DNA of 64,000 nt from contig JAEYOP010000030.1 of assembly GCA_023411575.1 (NCBI GenBank), positions 248,001 through 312,000 on the forward strand, given 5' to 3'. Positions within the stretch are counted from its first letter, which is position 1, and every line of letters begins with the position of its first letter. The DNA comes from Bacillota bacterium. Its GTDB lineage: Bacteria; Bacillota; Clostridia; Acetivibrionales; DTU013. A program made the translations under genes and the position numbers. Positions 21,052-30,303 of the stretch are shown in pieces. The notes under the pieces are model-generated. The model was not told where the DNA came from, made no database searches, and worked only from the letters and a program-made list of their open reading frames with translations.

Positions 21052-22113
21052 ATGAGCAGATATGCGGGGCAGCGATCGAGAAAAACCGGCCTGGCTCCCG
21101 GGACCCTTGTCCATATCGGAAGCCGAAAAACAGAGCGAACGAACGTATCCGTAATCGAATATGACGACGATTCCATCCGGCACATCGACGTGGACGACCC
21201 CGGCGATCTGGCCTATTTCAAGGACAGCAGCGCCACCTCCTGGGTCAACATCGACGGCCTTCACGACACCTCCCTTCTCGGCGCCATCGGCGACGTATTC
21301 GGGCTCCATCCCCTTGTTATGGAGGATATTGTCAATACGGATCAGCGGCCCAAAATAGAAGATTACGGGAAATATGTCTATATTGCCATCAAACAGCTGT
21401 TTCTCGACGAAGCGACCGGCGACATCCTTACGGATCATCAAAGCATCGTTCTCGGAAACGGCTTTGTTATTTCCGCGGGCGAGAGCAGGACCAAGGTGTT
21501 CAAGCCTATAAGAGAGCGGCTGGAGAACGGCGGCCGGATCCGGAAGCTGGGCGCCGATTTTTTGGCGTATTCCCTGCTGGACGCCATAATCGACAATTAT
21601 TTCGATGTCCTGGAAAGGCTCGGGGACCGGGTCGAGGAAGTCGAAGAGCTGCTCATCAGCAGACCTGTGCCGGATACGCTCCGGAAGATAAACGACCTGA
21701 AGCGGGATATGCTTTTCATCCATAAAGGCATATGGCCTCTCCGCGAAGTGATCAATCTTCTGGAACGGGGCGAATCCCAACTGGTGCAGGACAACACCCG
21801 GCTGTTTATAAGGGATTTGTACGACCATGTGATCCAGGCGATGGATACCTGCGAAATATACCGGGATATCCTGTCCGGCCTGTTGGATATGTATCTGTCC
21901 AGCCTGAGCAATAAAATGAATGAAGTCATGAAGGTACTGACGATCATTTCCACTATCTTTATCCCTCTTACCTTCCTGGCGGGAATATACGGCATGAATT
22001 TCCGGAACATGCCCGAGCTGGAATGGCCCTGGGGATACTTTGCGACGCTTGGGGTAATGGCGGTGATCGCCGCGGCCATGCTGACCTATTTCAAAAGAAA
22101 GAAATGGCTTTAA
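21052..22113 (+). CDS. corA: CorA-family magnesium/divalent metal ion transporter
   Basis: 353 residues, pentameric channel family. The cytoplasmic alpha/beta domain occupies about 1-285 and includes the LHPLVMEDIVNTDQRPK-like segment. Two C-terminal helices flank the selectivity motif YGMNF near residue 322, and the protein ends in lysines. ATG 21052 follows AAGGAG. It is 44 bp after the MoxR operon and may be co-transcribed with it; no terminator was seen between them. Confidence 0.93.
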   Translation: MSRYAGQRSRKTGLAPGTLVHIGSRKTERTNVSVIEYDDDSIRHIDVDDPGDLAYFKDSSATSWVNIDGLHDTSLLGAIGDVFGLHPLVMEDIVNTDQRPKIEDYGKYVYIAIKQLFLDEATGDILTDHQSIVLGNGFVISAGESRTKVFKPIRERLENGGRIRKLGADFLAYSLLDAIIDNYFDVLERLGDRVEEVEELLISRPVPDTLRKINDLKRDMLFIHKGIWPLREVINLLERGESQLVQDNTRLFIRDLYDHVIQAMDTCEIYRDILSGLLDMYLSSLSNKMNEVMKVLTIISTIFIPLTFLAGIYGMNFRNMPELEWPWGYFATLGVMAVIAAAMLTYFKRKKWL

Positions 22114-22195
22114 ATGGTTTTGGCTGATTGGGGTTTCCTTAGAAGGGTAATGAATAAGAAGGGGAAGGGATTACCGGTCATACCAGATAAAACAA

Positions 22196-22224
22196 TTGAA
22201 AAAGCGGACGGTACACGTTATAAT
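22196..22224 (+). promoter_or_regulatory. Strong promoter of lon
   Basis: TTGAAA at 22196-22201, a 17-bp spacer, TATAAT at 22219-22224. No CIRCE or CtsR operator could be recognised nearby. Confidence 0.8.
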
Positions 22225-22274
22225 GGATTTTGCCGCAACAGGCCGGTTTTTTAGTTTAGTGAGGGGATGGTCAA

Positions 22275-24707
22275 ATGCCGGATATGAAAAAGAATGTAAA
22301 AAAGCAGGCTCTTCCACTTCTGCCTCTCAGAGGTCTGACTGTATTTCCATATATGATACTAACCTTTGATGTGGGCAGGGAAAAGTCCATAAAGGCGCTG
22401 GACGAAGCAATGCTCAACAACCAGCTTATATTTCTCGTGGCGCAGAAGGATGCCAAAAACGATTCACCGGAAGAAGAGGACATCTACACGGTCGGTACGA
22501 TTTCGAGGGTCAAACAGCTGCTGAGGCTGCCCGGCGATACGATCCGGGTGCTGGTGGAGGGGATCAGCCGCGCCGAAGTGAAGGGATACCTGCAGACGGA
22601 GCCCTTTTTTGTGGCGGAAGTGGTGGAAAAAATGATCCCGCCGGAGGAGAGCAAGCTCGTCGAATATGAAGCCCTGAAGAGGAATGTGCTGAGCTCCTTC
22701 GACGAATATGCGAAGCTCAGCGGCAAGATTTCGCCGGATACGGTGACCTCCGTCGGCACCATTGAGGACATCGGACAATTGTCGGATATAGTCGCCTCCA
22801 ACATGCTCCTGAAGGTGGAGCAGAAGCAGGAGATCATGAACGAATTCCATCCCGCCGCGAGGATGGAAAAGCTTCTGGAGCTGCTGATGAAGGAAATTGA
22901 GATCCTCGAGGTCGAAAAGAACATCAGCGTCCGGGTGCGCAAGCAGATCGACAAAATGCAGCGGGAATACTACCTCAGGGAACAGATCAAAGCAATCCAG
23001 ACCGAACTTGGCGACAAGGAAGGCGTCGTCGGAGAGGTTGATGAATACAGGGAAAAGCTTCTGAAGGCGAACCTGCCCGAAGAAGCCGAGAAAAAGGTGC
23101 TCAAAGAGCTGGACCGCCTTCTGAAGATGCCTTCGGGCTCGGCGGAAGGCTCGGTGATCCGGACCTACCTCGATTGGATCTTCGATCTTCCGTGGAATAC
23201 GAAAACGGAAGAGATCATCGATATCGAAAGGGCGGAGGCCATCCTGGAGGAGGACCATTACGGTCTGGCGAAGGTCAAGGAGAGAATCGTCGAATACCTT
23301 GCGATCCATAAGCTCACCCAGAACCTCAAGGGACCGATCCTTTGCCTGGTGGGGCCTCCGGGCGTGGGCAAGACCTCCATTGCAAAATCCATTGCAAGGG
23401 CGCTCAACCGGAACTACGTAAGAATGTCCCTGGGCGGTGTGCGGGATGAGGCGGAAATCCGGGGACACCGGCGCACCTATGTGGGCGCGATGCCCGGAAG
23501 GATCATCACGGCCATGAAGCAGGCCGGCTCCAACAATCCGTTGATCCTGCTGGACGAGATCGACAAGATGAGCAGCGATTTCCGGGGCGATCCGGCGTCG
23601 GCCATGCTGGAAGTGCTGGATGCCGAACAGAATTTTTCGTTCCGGGACCACTACATGGAGCTGCCGTTCAACCTGTCCGACGTTCTGTTCCTGACCACGG
23701 CCAACAGCCTGGATACGATTCCGAGACCGCTTCTGGACCGTATGGAGGTAATCGCCATCTCCGGTTATACGGAGGAGGAGAAGGTCAATATTGCGCAGAA
23801 GTACCTGTTGGACAAGCAGCGGGAAGCCCACGGCCTCCAGAAGAAAAACCTGAAAATGAACGAAGAGGCGATGCGCTGCCTGATCAATTATTATACAAGG
23901 GAAGCCGGCGTAAGGAATCTGGAAAGGGAAATCGCGACGGTGTGCCGGAAAGTGGCGAAGCTGCTGGTTTCCACCGGAAAGAAATCCGTTACGGTCACTC
24001 CCGCAAGCCTTGATAAATACCTGGGGACGAGGCGTTACCGGTATGACAAGGCCAACGAGAAGGATGAAGTCGGTTTGGCGACGGGACTTGCCTGGACGCC
24101 GGTGGGCGGCGACACCCTGGTGATCGAGGTGACGCTGATGGCCGGAAACGGCAAGCTGGAGCTGACGGGCCACCTCGGCGAGGTGATGAAGGAATCCGCC
24201 AGAGCGGCGATGAGCTTTATCCGCTCCAGGACGGAGATTCTGGAAATCGACAAGGATTTCCATAATAAATACGATATCCATATCCATGTGCCGGAAGGCG
24301 CAATCCCCAAGGATGGGCCTTCCGCGGGAATAACGCTTGCGACGGCCATGGTGTCGGCGCTTACAGGGATTCCGGTAAGGAGAAACGTGGCCATGACGGG
24401 AGAAATCACCCTCCGGGGAAGGGTCCTTCCCATCGGCGGGCTGAAGGAAAAGGTGCTTGCCGCTCACAGGGCCGGGATCGATACGATTGTCGTTCCGGTG
24501 GAAAACAGGAAGGACATCGAAGAGATTCCCGAAAATGTGAGAAAGCAGTTGAAATTTGTCTTTGCCGCCGATATGGACATCGTGCTGAAGACGGCGCTGG
24601 CTCACCGGAAAAGCCGCGGCGAGCTGAAGGAAGCCGGTGAAGGGCCGGAAAAAGCCCTTTTCAGTGAGGAGAACTCCGTTCTGCCCGATCAGGATCAGGC
24701 CCATTAA
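22275..24707 (+). CDS. lon: ATP-dependent protease Lon
   Basis: ATP-dependent serine protease for damaged and regulatory proteins; 810 residues. N-terminal substrate domain about 1-215, coiled coil about 215-300, AAA+ module with Walker A GPPGVGKT at 360-367 and Walker B LILLDEIDKM. The protease domain has the Ser-Lys dyad S683 (KDGPSAG) and K726 (GGLKEK), spaced 43 residues as in E. coli Lon. ATG 22275 follows GAGGGGATGG. It has its own promoter and terminator. Confidence 0.97.
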   Translation: MPDMKKNVKKQALPLLPLRGLTVFPYMILTFDVGREKSIKALDEAMLNNQLIFLVAQKDAKNDSPEEEDIYTVGTISRVKQLLRLPGDTIRVLVEGISRAEVKGYLQTEPFFVAEVVEKMIPPEESKLVEYEALKRNVLSSFDEYAKLSGKISPDTVTSVGTIEDIGQLSDIVASNMLLKVEQKQEIMNEFHPAARMEKLLELLMKEIEILEVEKNISVRVRKQIDKMQREYYLREQIKAIQTELGDKEGVVGEVDEYREKLLKANLPEEAEKKVLKELDRLLKMPSGSAEGSVIRTYLDWIFDLPWNTKTEEIIDIERAEAILEEDHYGLAKVKERIVEYLAIHKLTQNLKGPILCLVGPPGVGKTSIAKSIARALNRNYVRMSLGGVRDEAEIRGHRRTYVGAMPGRIITAMKQAGSNNPLILLDEIDKMSSDFRGDPASAMLEVLDAEQNFSFRDHYMELPFNLSDVLFLTTANSLDTIPRPLLDRMEVIAISGYTEEEKVNIAQKYLLDKQREAHGLQKKNLKMNEEAMRCLINYYTREAGVRNLEREIATVCRKVAKLLVSTGKKSVTVTPASLDKYLGTRRYRYDKANEKDEVGLATGLAWTPVGGDTLVIEVTLMAGNGKLELTGHLGEVMKESARAAMSFIRSRTEILEIDKDFHNKYDIHIHVPEGAIPKDGPSAGITLATAMVSALTGIPVRRNVAMTGEITLRGRVLPIGGLKEKVLAAHRAGIDTIVVPVENRKDIEEIPENVRKQLKFVFAADMDIVLKTALAHRKSRGELKEAGEGPEKALFSEENSVLPDQDQAH

Positions 24708-24728
24708 AATGCAATATAGAAGAAAGCC

Positions 24729-24760
24729 GAGTACTCATCCGAAAGGGTGAGTACTTTTTT
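24729..24760 (+). terminator. Intrinsic terminator after lon
   Basis: AGTACTCATCC, a GAAA tetraloop, then GGGTGAGTACT and a T run. Confidence 0.92.
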
Positions 24761-24823
24761 ATACGGCATAGTGATATCTTGCCGCAAAATCGATGGGGCT
24801 CGATGCCCCTGAGATTTTGATTG
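24761..24823 (+). repeat. Dispersed ~63-bp intergenic repeat, copy 1
   Basis: The reverse complement of this stretch matches 58072-58134 nearly throughout. Differences are limited to a few positions in the middle and near one end. It contains a hairpin GGGGC-TCGAT-GCCCC flanked by AAAATC/GATTTT arms and a GGCATAGTG end. No coding function is visible. Confidence 0.75.
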
Positions 24824-24854
24824 CCCTGCATTCTTATTCCTTATAGCCCAAAAG

Positions 24855-24903
24855 ATGACACAATTTTACTATTGTGCAGGGTAGAGTGTCATGGTAAAAT
24901 TGT
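24855..24903 (+). promoter_or_regulatory. Interleaved inverted repeats upstream of the first RsbU gene
   Basis: ATGACAC (24855-24861) is repeated inverted as GTGTCAT (24886-24892). ACAATTTTAC (24860-24869) is repeated inverted as GTAAAATTGT (24894-24903). The arms overlap on the left and are separate on the right, so they cannot form a single simple hairpin; alternative structures or operator sites are possible. Confidence 0.4.
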
Positions 24904-24969
24904 AACAAACAGGCTATATTCCTTCCGCGTACAAAAAATTTTCGGCAACATCGATAGGGGGGGATCATT

Positions 24970-26691
24970 ATTCGAAAGATAGCGCAGTTTATAAAAAGAA
25001 ATAAGCTATTGCCGCTCCTGGTCCTGTTTTTGGCCTCCATTTTCCTCGTGCTCTTCGCCATACCCCTTAAAATCGTTCATTTTAATCCCCTCCGCGAAAA
25101 CGTCTTTTTGACGGCGCACAATATCATCGAATTTTCCATAGCCGCATTTTGCTTCTCCATTTTTCTTCTTGCCTACTATGCCTATAATGAAAACAGGTGC
25201 CTCCGGACGATCCTGATCGGGAGCCTGCTGTTTGTGGTTGGCGGCATGCATGTATTCCACATGCTCACCTATAAGGGGATGCCGGATTTCCTGACGGCGA
25301 ACGATACGTCAAACCGGACGGCGACCTTATGGATCGTCGGGAGGCTGGTTTTTGCCGTTACGGTTCTGATCGGCGGCAATCTGTCCAATGAAAGAAAATG
25401 CACGGTCCGGAGAGGCTATTTCTTTGCCGGGGCCATATTCCTTACCCTGGCCGTGATAGAGGTGGTGACCTGGCAGCCATCCTTACTACCGGTCCTGTAT
25501 ATTGACGGACAGGGGGCCAGCGTTTCGCTGGTGGTACTGGAGTACCTCACCATGGTCATGCTTTTAATCGCCGCCCTTTCCTATTTCCGGAACGGGAGGA
25601 GGGGCGGGGACGTGATCGCCTTTACCATGTCCCTGGGACTGTTCATGGGCGCCTTCGGTATTCTTTGCTTCCTCCTCTATCCAGCCGAATACGACGTAGT
25701 CAATGTGATTGGTCATATCATTGAATTCGTTTCCATCAACGCCACGTTCAAAACGGCGGTATACCGGAATGTAATCGATCCCCACGTGGAATTGACCTCG
25801 GCGCAAAAGGAGCTGAAGGATTATGTCGCCAATCTGGATAGGACGGTGGAGCAAAGGACCAGGGAACTGCAGGTGATGAACAGCAAGCTTATGGAGGATA
25901 TGGAGTACGCCCGCGAAATTCAGGATGCCCTCCTCCCCCAGGTTCTGCCGGATACAAAGGATATTTCCTTCGTTTCCGTCTATCTTCCCACGGATCGGAT
26001 CAGCGGGGATTCCTACGACGTATTCCTGCTCAATGACCGCTATATCGGATTTTATGTAAGCGACGCATCGGGGCATGGGGTTCCTGCCGCCATGCTGAAC
26101 GTATTTCTGAAACAGTGCATCGACAATATCGTGGAAGCCGACAGGGACGCAGGAACGGTATCCATGCCGTCGGCGGTCCTCCTGAAGGTTTATGAAGCGT
26201 TCAACCATACCAATTTCAAGGATGATGTCTACATTGTCCTGGTGTACTGCATTTACGATAGAATACAAAAAAGGCTGATCTACTGCTCGGCGGGAATGAA
26301 TGTCCTGCCCCTGCTGTCCGGCAGAGACGGCGGCATCAGGGAAATTGAAATGAACGGCTTCCCGATCTGCAAGCTGAGTGAGGTTTGTGAGGCGGAATAC
26401 TACGATCATATTATTCCGGTACGGGGCGGCGACCAGCTGTTTTTATATACGGACGGGCTTCCGGAAGCGTTGAACGGCAGCGGAGAATATTATTCCAATC
26501 AACGGCTGAAAAATCTGATTGCCCGGAACAGGGACAAGAAGCTGTTTGACCAGTGCAGGATCATAACGGGCGATTTTGCCGATTTCCGCGCCGGCAAAAA
26601 GGCGGATGACGACGTCACGCTGCTGGCGGTGGAGTTCAGGGAGGGAAATACGGCGGACACAGGTTTTCTTGTCTGCGACAATGCAGTGTGA
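24970..26691 (+). CDS. MASE3-domain PP2C-type protein phosphatase (RsbU/SpoIIE-like), paralogue 1
   Basis: Membrane sensor with a seven-helix MASE3 domain (about 10-245), a short coiled coil (VEQRTRELQVMNSKL) and a PP2C-type serine phosphatase domain. Catalytic acids are in the ISGDSYDVF, VSDASGHGVPAA and DDDVTLLAVEF segments. The standard start would be TTG 25009, which lacks a ribosome site and begins inside helix 1. Alignment with the next gene suggests an ATT start at 24970 behind a run of seven G, giving 573 residues and the missing basic N terminus; a TAG at 24955 rules out a longer version. Target anti-anti-sigma factor not in the window. Confidence 0.85.
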   Translation: MRKIAQFIKRNKLLPLLVLFLASIFLVLFAIPLKIVHFNPLRENVFLTAHNIIEFSIAAFCFSIFLLAYYAYNENRCLRTILIGSLLFVVGGMHVFHMLTYKGMPDFLTANDTSNRTATLWIVGRLVFAVTVLIGGNLSNERKCTVRRGYFFAGAIFLTLAVIEVVTWQPSLLPVLYIDGQGASVSLVVLEYLTMVMLLIAALSYFRNGRRGGDVIAFTMSLGLFMGAFGILCFLLYPAEYDVVNVIGHIIEFVSINATFKTAVYRNVIDPHVELTSAQKELKDYVANLDRTVEQRTRELQVMNSKLMEDMEYAREIQDALLPQVLPDTKDISFVSVYLPTDRISGDSYDVFLLNDRYIGFYVSDASGHGVPAAMLNVFLKQCIDNIVEADRDAGTVSMPSAVLLKVYEAFNHTNFKDDVYIVLVYCIYDRIQKRLIYCSAGMNVLPLLSGRDGGIREIEMNGFPICKLSEVCEAEYYDHIIPVRGGDQLFLYTDGLPEALNGSGEYYSNQRLKNLIARNRDKKLFDQCRIITGDFADFRAGKKADDDVTLLAVEFREGNTADTGFLVCDNAV

Positions 26692-26723
26692 TAAAATAGT
26701 TGCAAAAGAAGAAGGGGATACGG

Positions 26724-28400
26724 ATGAGCAAGCTCTTGCAGTGCATTAAAATCTATAGACATCTGGTTGCACCATCGGTATTCCTTATCCTGGCAATCCC
26801 CCTGCTTGCGTTTGCCCGGTTCTTCGAAGCCCCTTTTGACCGTATCTTCGATGCGCCCACCTACCTGGCCTGGCACAATCTGTTTGAAATGTCCTTCGTC
26901 GTAGGATTTATTGCGATATTCCTGATTACATACCACACTTACAGCAGAACAGCCCGCCTGAAAACGATCCTCATTGGAAACATGCTGCTGATCGTCGGGA
27001 TCCTGCATGCTTTGCACATGCTCACCTTCGAGGGTATGCCGGCTTTTTTCACGGCGCCGGACGCAAACCGCTCCGCGACGTACTGGATCCTGGCCAGGAG
27101 CTTTTTTGTCCTTACCTTTCTGGTGACGGCCAATATCCATCCCAACATTCAGTGCAAAAGAAACAGAGATTATTTTCTTGCCGCCTCCTTAGTGGTTGCC
27201 GGCGGTATTTTCATTGTGGTGACCCGCTTCCCGGCAGTGCTTCCGGCCATGTACACGGACGGAGAAGGGCTGACGCCGGTAAAAACGGCTGCCGAGTGTG
27301 TTATCAGTCTGCTGCTTCTGGTCTGCTCCGGAATGTACTTCCGGAACGGGATCAGGCTGAAGGACAAGATGCTGCAGGTGTTCGCCTGCGCGCTGGCAAT
27401 GGGTGCTCTCAGCGAAATTTCATTTGTGCTGTATGTAAATGTTTATGGGATTTACGACTATATCGGACATGCCCTCGGCATCCTTGCCATGTATATGGCC
27501 GTCCGGAACGCCATTGCCCGGAATGTGCTGGAACCGTTTTTTGCCCTGGAGGAGGCCCAGGGAGCGCTGAAGGAGCATTCGGCCAACCAGGACGGGATGA
27601 TCGAGCAGAGGACGAGACAGCTGAGGGCCATGAATTCCAGGCTCATGGAGGACCTGGAATACGCGCGCGGGATACAGAAGGCGCTTCTGCCCGTATTCCT
27701 GCCGGACAACGAGGAGATTGCGGTCAATGCCGTTTACATTGCGACGGAGAGAATAAGCGGCGATTTTTATGACGTATTCCGGATAGGGGACCGCTATAAA
27801 GGCTTCTATATCAGCGATGTGTCGGGGCACGGCGTGCCGGCGGCCATGCTGACCGTATTTCTGAAGCAATGCGTCGATAATATCGTGAAGGCGGATATGC
27901 GCAATAATACGCTGACGTCGCCTGCCGACGTTCTTCAGCAGGTATACGAGGCGTTCAACAATTCCAATTTCAGCGATGAGGTCTATATTATCCTGATCTA
28001 TTGCATTTATGACATGGAAGAAAAAAAGCTGATGCTCAGTTCCGCCGGAATGAATGCCAAGCCGCTGCTGGTCGAAAGCGACGGCACCATCCGGGAGCTT
28101 GAACTGGCCGGCTTCCCGGTCTGCAAGCTGAAAGGGGTCTGCGTTCCCGAGTTTGCCGACTATGAAATCCCTGTAAAGAATGGGGACAGGCTGTACCTGT
28201 ATACGGACGGATTGCCGGAAGCCAGGGACGCCGGCGGAGACATGTATTCCAGCTCGAGGCTGGTGGGGCTGATTTCCCGGAGCCGCGACAGGAAGCTGGT
28301 CGAACAGCAGAATCTGATCACGGAGGACCTGTTCGATTTTTGCTCGGGCAAACGGATGAAGGATGATGTCACCCTGGTGGCCGTGGAATTCCGAAAATAA
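26724..28400 (+). CDS. MASE3-domain PP2C-type protein phosphatase (RsbU/SpoIIE-like), paralogue 2
   Basis: 558 residues, same architecture as the preceding gene: seven-helix MASE3 sensor, coiled coil with EQRTRQLRAMNSRLMEDLEYA, then the phosphatase domain (ISGDFYDVF, ISDVSGHGVPAAMLTVFLKQC, DDVTLVAVEF). The two proteins align along their whole length, so this is a tandem duplication. ATG 26724 follows AGAAGGGG and lies 32 bp after the first gene. RsbU-type enzymes dephosphorylate STAS-domain anti-sigma antagonists; the target is not encoded here. The ligand of the sensor domain is unknown. Confidence 0.88.
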   Translation: MSKLLQCIKIYRHLVAPSVFLILAIPLLAFARFFEAPFDRIFDAPTYLAWHNLFEMSFVVGFIAIFLITYHTYSRTARLKTILIGNMLLIVGILHALHMLTFEGMPAFFTAPDANRSATYWILARSFFVLTFLVTANIHPNIQCKRNRDYFLAASLVVAGGIFIVVTRFPAVLPAMYTDGEGLTPVKTAAECVISLLLLVCSGMYFRNGIRLKDKMLQVFACALAMGALSEISFVLYVNVYGIYDYIGHALGILAMYMAVRNAIARNVLEPFFALEEAQGALKEHSANQDGMIEQRTRQLRAMNSRLMEDLEYARGIQKALLPVFLPDNEEIAVNAVYIATERISGDFYDVFRIGDRYKGFYISDVSGHGVPAAMLTVFLKQCVDNIVKADMRNNTLTSPADVLQQVYEAFNNSNFSDEVYIILIYCIYDMEEKKLMLSSAGMNAKPLLVESDGTIRELELAGFPVCKLKGVCVPEFADYEIPVKNGDRLYLYTDGLPEARDAGGDMYSSSRLVGLISRSRDRKLVEQQNLITEDLFDFCSGKRMKDDVTLVAVEFRK

Positions 28401-28508
28401 AAAAATTACTCGAAATAAAGGAATTCCCGGGGTTGATATCGAATTATGGTATAGTTTGCAAAAGTGTTCGTAAAATTCGTTAAAAAACCTTGAAAAGGGA
28501 GGCATACG

Positions 28509-29315
28509 ATGCCCATATATGCCGCTGCCGCTGCTGGAGCAGTGATCCTGTGCACCATGCTGATCCTGTTCGTATTCGGCAGGCTCAAGCTGCTGAACAC
28601 ATTGACCCTGGTATCGGTGGCACTGGCTGCACTGCTTACTGTTGCCGCGTTTCCGTTTGTTTATGACCTGCTTTCGCAATGGTTGAACGGCGGTTCGGAT
28701 CCGAAACCGCTCCTTCCGGTTATCGCGCTTGCCCTGGCAGGCTGTCTTGCGCTTGCGTTCCTTCTCAGCGTTCTCTTGTCCATTGTGTTCCGCGGATTTA
28801 TCAAAGCACCTGCGCAGACGGCCGCCGAGCTGTCGGAGGCGGGGGATCAGACTGCCGCGGCGGAAAATGACAATTACCTTGAGAAGATTTATGAAAAGCT
28901 GGTCCAGGAAAAAAATGGTGAAACGCCGAAAAATGAAGAAAACGGGGATCATGCCGAAAATAACTTAGAAAAATCTGTTGACAGCAGTGAAAATATTGAT
29001 AAAATGGGAATAGAAAATATAGTGCAGAATAGTACAGTTATGACCATTGACGAGTGTATCGCGGAAGCCTTCACCCGAAAAGAAACGGGTGATCTGGAAG
29101 GCGCGGTGCAGCATTTTATTGAAGCGCTGGACCGGAATCCCCACAGGGAGCTTGCTTTCTGGATTGTACTGGATATATGCGTATTATATAAAGACCTTGG
29201 GCAGGTTGATCTGGCCTATGACATTCTGAACGGCTATCATGAAGCTTTCGGAGACATGATGGATGCTTCGGTCAAGACAGAGATCGAGAACAACTTGTTT
29301 GACATTCAGGCTTGA
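28509..29315 (+). CDS. Membrane protein with C-terminal TPR-like helical repeat
   Basis: 268 residues. ATG 28509 follows AAGGGAGG. Three hydrophobic segments lie at about 3-24, 33-55 and 70-95. An acidic, low-complexity cytoplasmic linker follows (about 100-175), then a TPR-like pair of helices (IAEAFTRKETGDLEGAVQHFIEALDRNP region, about 180-265; longer than can be quoted, keyed by G-D-L-E-G-A). It is 42 bp upstream of the PRC-barrel gene, probably in one operon. I do not recognise a specific family. Confidence 0.7.
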   Translation: MPIYAAAAAGAVILCTMLILFVFGRLKLLNTLTLVSVALAALLTVAAFPFVYDLLSQWLNGGSDPKPLLPVIALALAGCLALAFLLSVLLSIVFRGFIKAPAQTAAELSEAGDQTAAAENDNYLEKIYEKLVQEKNGETPKNEENGDHAENNLEKSVDSSENIDKMGIENIVQNSTVMTIDECIAEAFTRKETGDLEGAVQHFIEALDRNPHRELAFWIVLDICVLYKDLGQVDLAYDILNGYHEAFGDMMDASVKTEIENNLFDIQA

Positions 29316-29357
29316 CGGACAGTTTGATCTGCATGAAATAAGGAGGGCATCTTCACT

Positions 29358-30200
29358 ATGAAAAAGACTCAAAAAATACTTGGATTACCTATAATCAGCA
29401 TCTCCGATGGTCTTGAGGTCGGCAAGGTCAAGAGCATCATAATCAATGCGGACAAGGGTGCCATAGACTATATCGTTGTAGACAGCGGTATACAGATATT
29501 CAGTGCGAGAGTCATACCGACGGAGGATGTCCTGGGCATAGGCGAATATGCTCTTACCGTAGAGAATGAAGGCGTTATAACCGATATCAGCAGGATACCG
29601 GCAGCCATCCAGCTTCTCCAGAACGACATCCGGGTAAAAGGAACGAAGGTGCTGACCAAGAAGGGCAGACTGATCGGTGAGATCGGTGATATTTATCTCG
29701 ATGACAATGACAACTGCAAGATCACCGGCCTTGAATTTATCGCCGACATCACGCAAAAGCAGATCCGGCTGATTCCCCGCGACACGGTGATTACCTTCGG
29801 CAAGAACCTGACGGTGGTAAAAGAGGACATCGAGTCTTCCCTGCTGGATACGCCGGCGCAGCTGGATACGGATTTCGGACTTTCCGATTTTGAAAAAAAA
29901 AATAGCGCTTATATAGACGACGTGGACAGGCTTGCTTTTGCCAACCAGCAGCCGGAGCCGGTCAGCGTCGTAAATGAGGACGAGGAGGTTCCCGTTGCGG
30001 ACGAGGCGGGCGACAATGCGTCCGTGCTGTTTGAACAGCGGCAGCGCCAGTACCTGAAGGGCAGATATGCCACAAAGGCCATCATCGACAGTCTGGGCAA
30101 TATCATCGTGGACGAAGGCATGCAGATCGATGACGATATCATTGACGAAGCAAAAGCCAAGGGCAAGCTGATTGAGCTTGTCATGAACAACAGGGCATAG
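29358..30200 (+). CDS. PRC-barrel domain protein
   Basis: 280 residues with two PRC-barrel domains: about 1-80 (LGLPIISISDGLEVGKVKS) and 88-165 (VLTKKGRLIGEIGDIYLDD). A third segment near the C terminus (TKAIIDSLGNIIVDEGMQID) looks like a small barrel-sandwich strand set. PRC barrels bind RNA or protein partners, as in RimM and photosynthetic reaction centre H subunits; the target here is unknown. ATG 29358 follows AAGGAGGG. A strong terminator follows. Confidence 0.8.
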   Translation: MKKTQKILGLPIISISDGLEVGKVKSIIINADKGAIDYIVVDSGIQIFSARVIPTEDVLGIGEYALTVENEGVITDISRIPAAIQLLQNDIRVKGTKVLTKKGRLIGEIGDIYLDDNDNCKITGLEFIADITQKQIRLIPRDTVITFGKNLTVVKEDIESSLLDTPAQLDTDFGLSDFEKKNSAYIDDVDRLAFANQQPEPVSVVNEDEEVPVADEAGDNASVLFEQRQRQYLKGRYATKAIIDSLGNIIVDEGMQIDDDIIDEAKAKGKLIELVMNNRA

Positions 30201-30215
30201 TTGTATGAGAAAGGG

Positions 30216-30250
30216 AAGGTATAAAGTACACAAGTGCTTTATACCTTTTT
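30216..30250 (+). terminator. Intrinsic terminator after the PRC-barrel gene
   Basis: AAGGTATAAAG and CTTTATACCTT form a perfect 11-bp stem, extended inward by GTAC/GTGC pairing and ending in TTTTT. Confidence 0.93.
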
Positions 30251-30303
30251 AATAAGGGCTGGAAAAATCGATAACCAAAGAAAAACAGATGGAGTTGTTT
30301 TTT

